From NCBI GenBank assembly GCA_002840505.1, contig PHBC01000005.1, positions 186,001-250,000 of the forward strand: a stretch of DNA of 64,000 nucleotides, in the 5' to 3' direction. Position 1 is the first letter of the stretch; the number at the start of each line of letters is the position of its first letter. The translations under genes were made by a program, and so were the position numbers. Source of the DNA: Deltaproteobacteria bacterium HGW-Deltaproteobacteria-2 (lineage in GTDB: Bacteria; Desulfobacterota; Syntrophia; Syntrophales; Smithellaceae). The notes beneath the pieces are model-generated. The model saw only the letters and a list, made by a program, of their open reading frames with translations, searched no databases and was not told the origin of the DNA. Of the stretch, positions 16,440 to 25,509 are shown piece by piece.

Positions 16440-18158
16440 TTACGGAGTCGTCCCATCCGGTAGGAATGCTACCCCCCACGTCCCCGGTCCCATATGCGCG
16501 CCGGAAGTCAGAGACAAAGGTTGCACAATAATTTCTGCCTGCCTGTAGAGGTTCGTCACCATTTTTTTAACGGTGCCATTCACCCAGTTTTTGTTGTTGG
16601 AATATTCCAGCATTATCAATGCGCGGGAATCATTTTTGAGTGAAGCGGCAAGTTTTGCCAGGGCGAACTTTACCTGATCTTCCTGATTTCTGACCGTACC
16701 GACTTTTTTTGCTCCTTCGGGCAGAGGCGATATTACCGGTTTCATGTTCAGCTTATCGCCAAAGAAGGCGCTGGTTTTGGAAAGACGGCCGCCTGCCGCT
16801 AAGTATTGTAGTTTATCGAGAAACACGTACTCCTCACATTTCTCCACAGCTTTTTTGGCGAAATCAAAAGTATTTTTAATATCATTTGTCCGGGCAAGAT
16901 GTTGAGCAGTTGCCAACGCGATTGTCCCCAATCTGCCGGAGGCCGCACCGGTGTCAATTATTAAAAGCCTGTCATCCTTGTCATGTTCTTTTTTCCACGC
17001 AAGCGCTTCCTGATAATTGCCGGTAAATACGGAACCCACGCACAGATATAAAACTTTTTCAAACCGCTCCAGAACGCTTTCGTAGAACTGATGCCGCTCG
17101 TAAACAGAAGCTTGAGAAGTGGTTACTTTCACTTCCTTGTTCATCGCGCTATAGAGTTCTTCGGGATGAAAGTTAGTCTCCGGCAGGCATTTTTCACCGA
17201 TGGTCAGATAACTGTTCAGAAGCGTGAAACCGTATTTCCTGGCGTCCTGACTGGTCACGGAACCCGCGGCGTCGGTCATGATGTGCAATGGCCCTGTATT
17301 GGCATGTTTGAATTCTTCAATTTGAGAAGCCAGATTGTCATCTTCCCAATTTATTACGTTGCCCAGACCGGAAATTTGAGACCGTACCTTTTCCTTGTCT
17401 TGAGTGTGCAAATGGATTTTATAAAAATCACCTTCGGGAATAATAATAACTTCTTCCTGCGTACTGGTGATTATCTTTAATTCATCGGGAGAATAGTTGG
17501 GCGCTTTGACGACGAAATCAACGCAATAACCTGATTCCGTGTTTTCCTGAAAAGAAGACGATATTCGTAAACGATTTTTAAATGTCTCCGTGACTGGGCG
17601 GCAATTATCAGGAATGCTGGCCAGCGCGTAAAAAAAACCTTCAAAAAAGATATACATTCCCAGAGCGCCCGCATCCACTACTCCCGCATCTTTCAACCGT
17701 GGCAGTTGCTCATTAGTTGCATGAACTGCTTTTTCCAGACCGGCGATTATTTTATCAACAGTTTCTTTATCGGTAGTTACTTTCCCAGGCAGGACATCCG
17801 CAAGAGCATCAAAAACGCTGAGCATTGTGCCGGGCCGTGGATTGCTCAAAGCCTTCCAGGCTTTGGCCGTTCCCTCCCTCGCGCGGTCCGCGAGTTCAGA
17901 GATATTCTCCATGGCGCAAAAAGCAGAAAAAAACTGAGAAGCGATATTGCCGGAATTGCCGCGTGCCGATAAAAGGAGCTGATGAATAATTTTTTCTTTC
18001 GGTTGGCCGGCATTGCGCAAGGGGAGAAGACTTACCGAGAGGTTTCTTCCTGTATCACCGTCAGCAACAGGGAAAACATTGATGGAATCAAGCAGGTCGG
18101 CGCGGGCAGCCAGACGTTCCAGCCCGGCGATAAAAGATTTTTGCAAAGTTTCTTCCAT
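16440..18158 (-). CDS. DhaL (DAK2) - DegV fusion, fatty acid kinase-like
   Basis: A 572-residue protein joining two halves that are separate in the FakA/FakB fatty acid kinase. Residues about 1-190 are the ATP-binding DhaL/DAK2 domain, with NVFPVADGDTGRNL and ARGNSGNIASQFF. Residues about 205-280 resemble the middle domain of FakA (GYCVDF, KIHLHTQD). Residues about 290-570 are a DegV/FakB fatty-acid-binding domain, with TDAAGSVT, TSQASV and AGGRLSKT. FakB presents a fatty acid that FakA phosphorylates to acyl-phosphate. It is the last gene of the rSAM-HAL-thioesterase operon, only 1 bp after the thioesterase, so it may handle a free polyene or aryl acid. Confidence 0.8.
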   Translation of the reverse strand: MEETLQKSFIAGLERLAARADLLDSINVFPVADGDTGRNLSVSLLPLRNAGQPKEKIIHQLLLSARGNSGNIASQFFSAFCAMENISELADRAREGTAKAWKALSNPRPGTMLSVFDALADVLPGKVTTDKETVDKIIAGLEKAVHATNEQLPRLKDAGVVDAGALGMYIFFEGFFYALASIPDNCRPVTETFKNRLRISSSFQENTESGYCVDFVVKAPNYSPDELKIITSTQEEVIIIPEGDFYKIHLHTQDKEKVRSQISGLGNVINWEDDNLASQIEEFKHANTGPLHIMTDAAGSVTSQDARKYGFTLLNSYLTIGEKCLPETNFHPEELYSAMNKEVKVTTSQASVYERHQFYESVLERFEKVLYLCVGSVFTGNYQEALAWKKEHDKDDRLLIIDTGAASGRLGTIALATAQHLARTNDIKNTFDFAKKAVEKCEEYVFLDKLQYLAAGGRLSKTSAFFGDKLNMKPVISPLPEGAKKVGTVRNQEDQVKFALAKLAASLKNDSRALIMLEYSNNKNWVNGTVKKMVTNLYRQAEIIVQPLSLTSGAHMGPGTWGVAFLPDGTTP

Positions 18159-18159
18159 T

Positions 18160-18576
18160 TCAGAAACCGAAAGCGCGGCGAATTTCCTCCGGCATGCTGA
18201 ACAACATTTCCATTCCCGGAATTTTTACCGCCACCTGTTCCGTGCGGCCGCGCGTGCATATTTTCCCATCTGTCGCTTTGCGAATTTCAAAATCAACAAT
18301 CAATTTTACATATGCGTCAACAAGCGTTGCCTTGCAGATTATTTCGTCGTTGTGACGCAGGGGAAGAACATGCTTGGTCGAGGTTTTGATAATGGGAAAG
18401 ATTAACTGATACTTTTCAAAGAAAGAGTATAAATCAATACCGTTATGTTCGAAAAGCGCCGCGCGCGCGATTTCAAAGTAGTTCAAATAGTTAGCATGCC
18501 AGACTATTTGCATCGGGTCGAGATCGAAAAACGGGACTTTAATTTTTACTTCAAAACTTTTTTGTTTTTCTTTCAT
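18160..18576 (-). CDS. Hotdog-fold acyl-CoA/acyl-ACP thioesterase (4HBT/YbgC-like)
   Basis: A 138-residue single hotdog domain. PFFDLDPMQIVWHANYLNYF (about 15-34) has the catalytic Asp and the H-x-x-Y layout of the 4-hydroxybenzoyl-CoA thioesterase family. It overlaps the ammonia-lyase stop by 4 bp, so it is translationally coupled to aryl acid formation. Aryl-polyene clusters usually have such a thioesterase. It could release the aryl polyene acid or proofread the carrier. No signal peptide; cytoplasmic. Confidence 0.85.
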   Translation of the reverse strand: MKEKQKSFEVKIKVPFFDLDPMQIVWHANYLNYFEIARAALFEHNGIDLYSFFEKYQLIFPIIKTSTKHVLPLRHNDEIICKATLVDAYVKLIVDFEIRKATDGKICTRGRTEQVAVKIPGMEMLFSMPEEIRRAFGF

Positions 18577-20126
18577 GGCTTTATCTTAAAAAAATCGGAA
18601 TATTTAATCACTTCGCAGATATTTTTTATATCTTTATCCATTTCCCTGTCTTCTAAAATCGGCGCGCTGACTGACCGGATTTTTCCCATGATGGCGGCCA
18701 GCAGGGGTCTTGCTTCGATATTGTTTCTGATGTCGCAGGCCTGTGCCGCTGCCAGAAGATGAATGGCGACAACTCGTTCCGTTAAAGTGCATATTCTTTC
18801 GGCATCGCGCGCCGAAATGGTTCCCATGCTGACCTTATCTTGATTGTGCGATTCCGTGGAGCGTGAGAAAGAAGCCGCCGGCATGGTTAATTTCAGAGCT
18901 TCCGCAGTCAGTGCGGATGATGAAATGGACATGGCCTTGAAGCCGTGCCGCAAGCCCTTTTCGTTAGGCGGCTTTCTGACCAGATCACCGGGAAGCCCTC
19001 GGTTTAAACTCGGACTGACCAGGAGCATTATCTGGCGGTCGCACATATCGGCAACAGATGCCAGCGCGGCTTTCAAGCCGTCCATGGCGAAAGCGATATG
19101 CCCGCCGTAAAAATTGCCGCCCATCAGCACTTCGCCGGTTGCGGGATTGAAAATAGGATTATCGTTGGAGCTGTTGGCTTCAATCTCGACCCATTTCTTT
19201 ATCCAGTCGAGGCTATCATATAAAACTCCGGCTACCTGCGGAGAACAACGCAGAGAATAAGGATCCTGCAGGGTTTCCAGAGAATCGTCCTCCAGGTGTC
19301 CTGCCGACACTTTTGTTTTCAAGAGACGTAGAATCTGCGCGGCTACAAAAGTTTGACCGGGAAATGGTTTCGCTTCGGAAATTACCGGGTGGTAATGATC
19401 TGCGTTTCCTTTAAGTGCGTGAATGGAGAGCGCTGTGGCGTAAATCGTGGCGGATAAAATCCGCAAGGCTCTTTCGATATCCAGAACCGCTATGCCCGTC
19501 ATTGTAGTTGTGCCGTTGACCATGGCCAACGGCTCTTTGGGACGATAATGATAGGGTTTTATTCCGGCCTTTTTCATGGCCTTGGCCGCGGTCATTTTTT
19601 TACCCTGATAAATAACCTCGCGCTCACCCATCAGACATGCTCCAATATAGGACATCGGTGTCAAATCACCGGATGCGCCGACTGAGCCTTCGCAGGGGAC
19701 AATCGGCGTTATGCCGTTATTTAGAAAATCAGCGAGTTGCTGAAGCAAAGCAATTGATACACCGGAGTAACCGCGCGCCAGGCAAATGATACGGCACAAC
19801 ATGGCTGCTCTTGTTTCTTCGATGCCGATGGGTTCTCCCGTACCGCAACCGTGAAAAGTAAAAATATTGACACCGTTTTTCAAGGCAATATCCAATGGCA
19901 TGCGCTTGCCACATGATTTGCCGTAACCGGTTGTTACTCCGTACACAGGTATTCCCTTGCGCATGGATTCCATAAGAATATTTTGAGTTTTTTCCATCTT
20001 CCTGACAAATTTACTGTCTTTACTAATCCGTACAGGCACACCGTAGCGGGCCACGGCAATAATATCCTCAAATCTGACATTGCTACCGTCAATGACTACG
20101 GAGGCTTTGTTCACATTTCTTTTCAT
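18573..20126 (-). CDS. Aromatic amino acid ammonia-lyase (HAL/PAL/TAL family)
   Basis: A 517-residue lyase. The A-S-G triad that forms the MIO cofactor is at about 151-153 in GSVGASGDLTP. The N-terminal Tyr loop reads YGVTTGYGKS (about 62-71). The substrate-selectivity pair aligns to Phe91-His92 in FTFHGCGTGEP, compared with Ser-His in histidine lyases, His-Leu in tyrosine lyases and Phe-Leu in phenylalanine lyases. The amino acid used is therefore not decided by sequence. Context (thioesterase, ketosynthases, GT2, MMPL) favours making an aryl starter such as 4-hydroxycinnamate over histidine catabolism; no other hut genes are present. Confidence 0.88.
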   Translation of the reverse strand: MKRNVNKASVVIDGSNVRFEDIIAVARYGVPVRISKDSKFVRKMEKTQNILMESMRKGIPVYGVTTGYGKSCGKRMPLDIALKNGVNIFTFHGCGTGEPIGIEETRAAMLCRIICLARGYSGVSIALLQQLADFLNNGITPIVPCEGSVGASGDLTPMSYIGACLMGEREVIYQGKKMTAAKAMKKAGIKPYHYRPKEPLAMVNGTTTMTGIAVLDIERALRILSATIYATALSIHALKGNADHYHPVISEAKPFPGQTFVAAQILRLLKTKVSAGHLEDDSLETLQDPYSLRCSPQVAGVLYDSLDWIKKWVEIEANSSNDNPIFNPATGEVLMGGNFYGGHIAFAMDGLKAALASVADMCDRQIMLLVSPSLNRGLPGDLVRKPPNEKGLRHGFKAMSISSSALTAEALKLTMPAASFSRSTESHNQDKVSMGTISARDAERICTLTERVVAIHLLAAAQACDIRNNIEARPLLAAIMGKIRSVSAPILEDREMDKDIKNICEVIKYSDFFKIKP

Positions 20127-20129
20127 CAG

Positions 20130-21383
20130 CTAAAATTTCCTTTCCTGTGTTACCGGTTGACGCACGCGTGGCTTGTACGTCCCGTCCACTTTTTCTTTAT
20201 CCACAACATTTTTCAACATCTTGAACATTTTATAATTTTGAGGTTCTTCCTCGTAAAATTTGTCCCAGGCGTAATAATAAAGCGACTGCAATTCATCCGA
20301 AGTTAATAATTTAGGCTGAAAAACAACTTTTCCGCAAGTATAATCATTCCAGTCGTAAGAAAAAATTCTTTTTTCGTTGTGCAAATCATCAAAAGTGCGT
20401 GTATGCGGAAAAGGAGTAAGCACGGTGAATTCCGCCATATCCAAATCGATTTCCAGCAGAAAATCAACCAGCTTCTTTATATAATTTTCGTCGTGATAAT
20501 CGAGGCCCATCAAAATGCTTCCTTCCACGGCGATGCCATAGTCGTGATAGCGCTTGACACGGTCGCGGATAAAATCGGAAGAATCAAAAATTGCCTGATA
20601 AACAAACCATGCACCAGCCCGCGCTGCCAGATCCAGCACCTTGTCGTCATCTTCAATGGGATGACAGCAAAACTTCTTCTTCAGCGGAATCATTTCTCTG
20701 AATAAATCTATTTCCCATTGTTTGTCCTGCGCCAGCGAATTATCCACCAGAAAAAGCCTGTTGTTGTTGATACTGGACAATTCTTCGACAACTTTATCCA
20801 GTGGGCGGGGACGGAATTTTTTACCACCCAGGAATCTCACTGCGCAAGGATAACAATTAAAGCGGCAGCCACGTGAGGCGTGCACCAGATCAACCATCTG
20901 GATGCCGCGATAATTATAAACCTCGCGATCTAAAATGCTGCGGCGTGCAGTACCGACAGTTTCAATAGCAGGTAAATCCTGCATATAGTCGTATACCTTC
21001 TGCAATTTGCCATTCCGGAAATCAGAAAACACCTGCTCCATCCGGCCTTCGGCTTCTCCCAGAAAAACGCAGTCGGCGTGTTGTTGTGTTTCTTCGGCGT
21101 GCAGCATGGTGGCGATACCGCCCATCATTACCTTGATCCCTTTTTCGCGAAACTTGTCGGCTATTTCCCAGCCGCGTTTTATTTGTGCCGTCAGCATGAC
21201 CGAAATACCGACAAAATCGGCAGGCTGGTCAAAATCAATTTCCTGTATGTTTTCGTCGATAAAATCCACTTCTACATAATCAGGCAAAGTAGCGGCAAAA
21301 ACAACCGGTCCGTGCGGCGGCAGAATAAACCGTGTTTGACGATCCAGCTTTTCCCATTTTGGATAAATCAGTTTAAATTTCAT
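20130..21383 (-). CDS. B12-binding-domain radical SAM protein
   Basis: A 417-residue protein. Residues about 1-130 look like a cobalamin-binding Rossmann-type domain. The radical SAM cluster motif is at about 173-180 as GCRFNCYPC, a C-x3-C-x2-C pattern. It ends 3 bp before the ammonia-lyase start and is the first gene of the four-gene operon. Family members include B12-dependent methylases and ring-forming enzymes, with low sequence specificity for function. In the N-terminal domain I do not see a clear D-x-H-x-x-G cobalamin lower-axial motif, so base-off binding or loss of cobalamin is open. Confidence 0.8.
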   Translation of the reverse strand: MKFKLIYPKWEKLDRQTRFILPPHGPVVFAATLPDYVEVDFIDENIQEIDFDQPADFVGISVMLTAQIKRGWEIADKFREKGIKVMMGGIATMLHAEETQQHADCVFLGEAEGRMEQVFSDFRNGKLQKVYDYMQDLPAIETVGTARRSILDREVYNYRGIQMVDLVHASRGCRFNCYPCAVRFLGGKKFRPRPLDKVVEELSSINNNRLFLVDNSLAQDKQWEIDLFREMIPLKKKFCCHPIEDDDKVLDLAARAGAWFVYQAIFDSSDFIRDRVKRYHDYGIAVEGSILMGLDYHDENYIKKLVDFLLEIDLDMAEFTVLTPFPHTRTFDDLHNEKRIFSYDWNDYTCGKVVFQPKLLTSDELQSLYYYAWDKFYEEEPQNYKMFKMLKNVVDKEKVDGTYKPRVRQPVTQERKF

Positions 21384-21597
21384 GTTTTTTCTTTCAAGCA
21401 GTTAATAGTTTTTATAATACGCTTCATTGTTTACAATATTTTATGATTTCCGCCAATAAAAAATTATACGTCAGCCCTATTGGCTATTTTAAATTATTTC
21501 CTCCAAAGATATTGCAGGAATAATTTCCTCATTTTTCTATTTTATTATTTTATGATAAGTTCCAGTCAGTAATCCTTGATTTTCATAGAAAGATGGT

Positions 21598-21828
21598 ATG
21601 GAATTCAGTACACAACAAATAGGTAAATTTTTAATTCTAACAGGAGTTTTGATTGCGCTGGCGGGAGCGTTGTTAATGATTTTAGGGCGTGCAGGTTTGT
21701 TCAAATTGCCCGGTGATTTTGTATTAAGCGGTAAAAACTGGAAAATCTATTTCCCTGTAGCCACCAGTATAGTAATATCAATTATACTGACTATTATCAT
21801 TTGGATAATAAATTATTTCCGTAAATAA
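21598..21828 (+). CDS. DUF2905 family small membrane protein
   Basis: A 76-residue protein with two transmembrane segments (about 9-30 and 48-70) and the family hallmark GRAGLFKLPGDFVL between them, followed by KNWKIYFPVATSI. DUF2905 proteins are widespread, conserved and uncharacterised. It sits in front of the Sir2 gene with a gap of 95 bp. Confidence 0.85.
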   Translation: MEFSTQQIGKFLILTGVLIALAGALLMILGRAGLFKLPGDFVLSGKNWKIYFPVATSIVISIILTIIIWIINYFRK

Positions 21829-21923
21829 GAAATTGCGTGTAAAGAAGATGGCATATAACTATTTAAATGACAGGCGTCTTGTTAGATACCGGTATGATAT
21901 TTTGAAATCAGGGAGGAACCCAA

Positions 21924-22712
21924 ATGTCTTCCATTGAACAAGCGGCTAAAATCATTTCTTCGGCCCGGAAAGGCGCGGCTTTTACGGGGGCCGGCATTTC
22001 CGCTGCCAGCGGTATATCCACCTACCGGGATTCCGGCGGATTGTGGGATCGTTACGGATCACAGGGCATGCTCAATGTCTTAGCCAAACATCCGGACAAG
22101 ACGCATGAGATTTTGGACGGTTTCTTCTCTGCCCTGGAAAAAGCCCGGCCGAATCCGGCGCACCTGGCCATTGCCCAACTCGAAGAAATGGGTCACCTTG
22201 AGGCTGTCATTACCCAGAATGTGGACAATCTCCACAGGGAAGCCGGAAGCAAGTCCGTCTACGAATTGCATGGAAACCTGTTCCGGTTTCGCTGCATGAC
22301 CTGCGGGAGGAAACAAGGATCTAGGCGGGAGGCTTTTTTTGAGATCGTCCGCCCGGTGCTGAACAAAGCCGATGCATTTTCTTTGGAAGCGTTGTTGAAT
22401 GCCTTTCCCAAATGCAAATGCGGGGGAATGACACGGCCGGACTTTGTCAGTTTTGGGGAGGCCGTTCAGGATTTGCCCGAGGCGAAAATCGCCGCTCAAA
22501 CCTGCGATGTCATGTTGATCGTAGGTACCTCAGGCGTGGTCTACCCGGCGGCCGCTTTGCCTGAAATTGCTAAATCCTCTGGTGCGTGCCTCATAGAGAT
22601 CAATTGGAAGGAATCGGAACTGACCTCTTTGTGCAATCTCTCAATCCGGGCTCAGGCAACCGATGCCTTGCCCCGGATTCTGGCATGTCTAACGCCTTCA
22701 AAAACACCGTGA
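21924..22712 (+). CDS. Sir2-family NAD-dependent protein deacylase
   Basis: A 262-residue sirtuin. It has GAGISAASGISTYRD (NAD binding, about 18-32), TQNVDNLHREAG and the catalytic His in YELHGNLFRFRC. A zinc site is formed by C-M-T-C and a C-K-C pair, and GTSGVVYPAA completes the NAD pocket. It removes acetyl or longer acyl groups from lysines, consistent with an organism whose acyl-CoA flux would acylate proteins. GGGAGGA just upstream of the ATG supports the start. No Tyr/Arg succinyl-pocket pair is obvious, so a desuccinylase role is not supported. Confidence 0.92.
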   Translation: MSSIEQAAKIISSARKGAAFTGAGISAASGISTYRDSGGLWDRYGSQGMLNVLAKHPDKTHEILDGFFSALEKARPNPAHLAIAQLEEMGHLEAVITQNVDNLHREAGSKSVYELHGNLFRFRCMTCGRKQGSRREAFFEIVRPVLNKADAFSLEALLNAFPKCKCGGMTRPDFVSFGEAVQDLPEAKIAAQTCDVMLIVGTSGVVYPAAALPEIAKSSGACLIEINWKESELTSLCNLSIRAQATDALPRILACLTPSKTP

Positions 22713-22938
22713 AAGACCCCATTCTTTCTTTATGTGTGGAGTCGGCTCAGAAAAGAAGAAACCTTGATTAAATATTTCAGCCGGTAATGATCAATTTTAT
22801 AAATGAGAATTTCATAATGGGTTACTTCTTGAAAATCTCGTTTCTAAAGTATTAATTTTATGCTAGGTAATAACCACACAACTACAGGCTGTATTCATAG
22901 AAATATACTAAACGTTGTCAGTCATTGAAGGAGAACAC

Positions 22939-23445
22939 ATGAACGCTCTTAGAAATACTTTGATAGTTATTTTGTTAAGTATAGCAACCACTTCAATGGC
23001 AGCACCAGCCAGTGAAAATTCGATAAAGCAATTGCTGGCTGTTACTCAAGCACAAAAGCTTGCTGATAATATGCAAACCCAAATCAATTTACAGATGAAC
23101 AATATCATTCAGCAGGCACTTAAGGGAAAGACTCCTACCGCAAAACAACAAAAGGCTATATCAAATATGAAGAACAGAGTGACGGCTCTCATGCAAAAAG
23201 AGTTTGCATGGGAAAAACTGGAAAAAATGTATATCCGCCTTTACAGGGAATCGTTTACTGAAGAAGAAGTCGCCGGAATGTTGTCGTTCTACAAAACAAC
23301 AGCAGGTAAGGCGGCTATCAACAAAATGCCGGTGTTGATGCAAAAATCCATGCAGGAGATTCAGGGTATGATTTCTGAATCAATTCCGCAAATGCAAAAA
23401 ATCGAAAGTAATTTCGCTGCTGAAATGAAGTCTGCAAACAATTAA
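22939..23445 (+). CDS. DUF2059 family exported protein
   Basis: A 168-residue protein with a signal peptide (residues 1-22, cleavage near SMAAPA) and the DUF2059 signature EEEVAGMLSFYKTTAGKA followed by MPVLMQKSMQE. The rest is helical and Gln/Met/Lys-rich. GAAGGAG six bases before ATG 22939 sets the start; an ATG-less extension upstream is ignored. Periplasmic, function unknown. Confidence 0.85.
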   Translation: MNALRNTLIVILLSIATTSMAAPASENSIKQLLAVTQAQKLADNMQTQINLQMNNIIQQALKGKTPTAKQQKAISNMKNRVTALMQKEFAWEKLEKMYIRLYRESFTEEEVAGMLSFYKTTAGKAAINKMPVLMQKSMQEIQGMISESIPQMQKIESNFAAEMKSANN

Positions 23446-23544
23446 AGCTGGCATTATTATTTTTTTCTGCCTGAGATCCTCAATTTTGATGTCCTCTGAA
23501 CTTTACTTAATATGCTTTAATATTATTAAAGTGAGGTCAATATC

Positions 23545-24000
23545 ATGGATGGTTTAGTATCTAAAAAAGAAACATTGATAAAGTTGCAGCACCTGGAAGG
23601 TATTAAATGCTTTGCCTGCAGTCCTTCAAATCCCGTCGGCTTGAAGATGGATTTTTATGCTGATGAAACATTTGTTTCTTCATGGCTTACGTTAGCAGAT
23701 CATTTCTGTAGTTGGGACAAATATGCCCATGGGGGGATTGTGGCAACTGTTTTGGATGAAATCATGAGTTGGGCTGCGGTCTATTTTAAGAAAAAGTTTG
23801 TTTTTACCAAATCAATTAATGTTAATTATTTAAAACCTGTTTTTACGGATACCGAAATTAGGGCAGAGGGAAGGGTTCTGGAGTGTTTAAGCGAAAGGAA
23901 GGTCGTTATGGAAGGGTGTGTTTACAACAGTAACGATGAACTATGCGCTAAGTCCACAGGGGAATATGTTCTTATTGATTCTTTTACAGGAAAAACTTAA
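23545..24000 (+). CDS. PaaI-type hotdog thioesterase
   Basis: A 151-residue hotdog protein. HGGIVATVLDEIMSWAA holds the H-G-G-x-x-x-x-x-x-D/E catalytic segment, followed by the typical SINVNYLKPV strand. C-F-A-C near the N-terminus is common in this subgroup. It hydrolyses acyl- or aryl-CoA thioesters. It is monocistronic, with GTGAGGT before the ATG. The exact substrate cannot be read from the sequence. Confidence 0.85.
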   Translation: MDGLVSKKETLIKLQHLEGIKCFACSPSNPVGLKMDFYADETFVSSWLTLADHFCSWDKYAHGGIVATVLDEIMSWAAVYFKKKFVFTKSINVNYLKPVFTDTEIRAEGRVLECLSERKVVMEGCVYNSNDELCAKSTGEYVLIDSFTGKT

Positions 24001-24203
24001 TCTCTCTAATCTGAACATCTGCGGATTATGTAGTCGTATACCATTAACATGTTGATGATTTTTACGTTACTCTCTTTCCATCAGCAATTTTCACTTGTCA
24101 GCGCACAATAATCCTGAGCACTTGCAGATGTAATCTTTTGCTCTTTTGGGATAACTGAAAATCTGAGTGTCGGTTGTTCAATTCTGCCCTGATCCACAAT
24201 AAC

Positions 24204-24241
24204 AAAAAGGGATTAACCATCGATGGTTAATCCCCTTTTTG
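24204..24241. terminator. Strong bidirectional intrinsic terminator
   Basis: AAAAAGG, then GATTAACCAT-CGATGG-type arms forming a near-perfect hairpin, then CCCCTTTTTG. T-runs appear on both strands. It lies just past the TRAP receptor stop on the minus strand and about 200 bp past the thioesterase on the plus strand. Confidence 0.85.
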
Positions 24242-24257
24242 TTGATAGTTTTTTAAT

Positions 24258-25307
24258 TTACTTTTTGCTTCGAAATTCCGCTAAAAGTTTTTTAACATAA
24301 TCCAAGTCGTCTTTTGAGTAATACTCCTTTTCGGCAAAGTCATCCCACACATGAAGGACTCTATTTTTAAAAGCTTCAGTTTCATCCGGCGTCATTTTAA
24401 CCTCTTTCATTCCGTGTTTATACATGGCGGCAATGCCCTTTTCATTAATTGCCCGGATTTTCTCTCTAAAATCCTTCTCCATTGTTTTTATGTAATTATC
24501 AACAGCTATTTGCTCTTCCTTGGGAAGTTTGTTCCATGCTTTTAACGATACAACACCGCCAGCCGGAGAATATCGTATGGGAAGAGGATTAATGTATTTC
24601 ATCACGCTATATAGCTGAGCACCGACCGCCCATATTGCTGGGCTGATAAGAGCATCACATATCCCTGTACGGACTGCCGCAGATACTTCAGTAGGTCGAA
24701 CTGGTACGGGACTTGCGCCCAAAGCCATAAGGGTCTTTTCTTCCATTGGACCATACCATGTTTGAAAGCGGCTTTTCTTAATATCATCAAAAGTCCTGAT
24801 TTCGCGCTTTGTGGAGTAAATTTGATCAAAGCCCTGTTCTGCCAGAATAACAAGGTGATATCCTCTTTTTTCAAACCATTCATTAATGCGCGGCCTCATC
24901 TTTGAATAAACATATTCAACTTCGTCATAATTATTAAACAAGAACGGAAGCGCAAACAAGGTCATCTCCGGACAAACCATCACCATTCCATGTCCGGAAA
25001 ATCCGCCTCCCTGCAACTGCCCGTTTATCATTTTGGCCAATATATCCGGGTCATCTCCCATCCTGCCGCCGTAATACCAGTCCAAGACAACTCGGCCATT
25101 TGTCGCCTTATCTATCCCGGGATTAACAATATCTCTTATTAAAGCAGCCCATCCCAACTGTTCCGGAGCTATTGTCCCCATTTTAAAGACATAAATCGTT
25201 TTATCGCTTTTGGTTTGTTTAATGTTTTCCCCCCATGCCATAGAGAAAGACCCCATAAAAAACACAACAATTCCTATAAACAAAAGCCATACGATATTGC
25301 GTTTCAT
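24258..25307 (-). CDS. TRAP transporter solute-binding protein, DctP family
   Basis: A 349-residue periplasmic receptor with a signal peptide of about 26 residues (MKRNIVWLLFIG start, AWGEN cleavage region). The DctP fold is seen in FALPFLFNNYDEVEYVY and in RTGICDALISPAIWAVG, which lies near the conserved carboxylate-binding Arg area. Such receptors bind organic acids. The membrane subunits DctQ and DctM are absent nearby, so it is an orphan receptor that must work with a distant transporter. Its own promoter and the terminator at 24204 make it monocistronic. Confidence 0.88.
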   Translation of the reverse strand: MKRNIVWLLFIGIVVFFMGSFSMAWGENIKQTKSDKTIYVFKMGTIAPEQLGWAALIRDIVNPGIDKATNGRVVLDWYYGGRMGDDPDILAKMINGQLQGGGFSGHGMVMVCPEMTLFALPFLFNNYDEVEYVYSKMRPRINEWFEKRGYHLVILAEQGFDQIYSTKREIRTFDDIKKSRFQTWYGPMEEKTLMALGASPVPVRPTEVSAAVRTGICDALISPAIWAVGAQLYSVMKYINPLPIRYSPAGGVVSLKAWNKLPKEEQIAVDNYIKTMEKDFREKIRAINEKGIAAMYKHGMKEVKMTPDETEAFKNRVLHVWDDFAEKEYYSKDDLDYVKKLLAEFRSKK

Positions 25308-25509
25308 AAAAATCTCCTTTCTAAAATATTTTTAAAATATAATTACAAGTTTTTCTTTTCCAGATAAATTTAATACATAATAACACTATTAATTTTTTTT
25401 AAAAGAAAAAAAACTGTTTGATTTAGAAACAATTGGTATGTTTTATTAATTAGGGTACTCTTATTGTTGGGATAATGTAATTTATTTCTGTTACAGCAAA
25501 AAATCTAAC

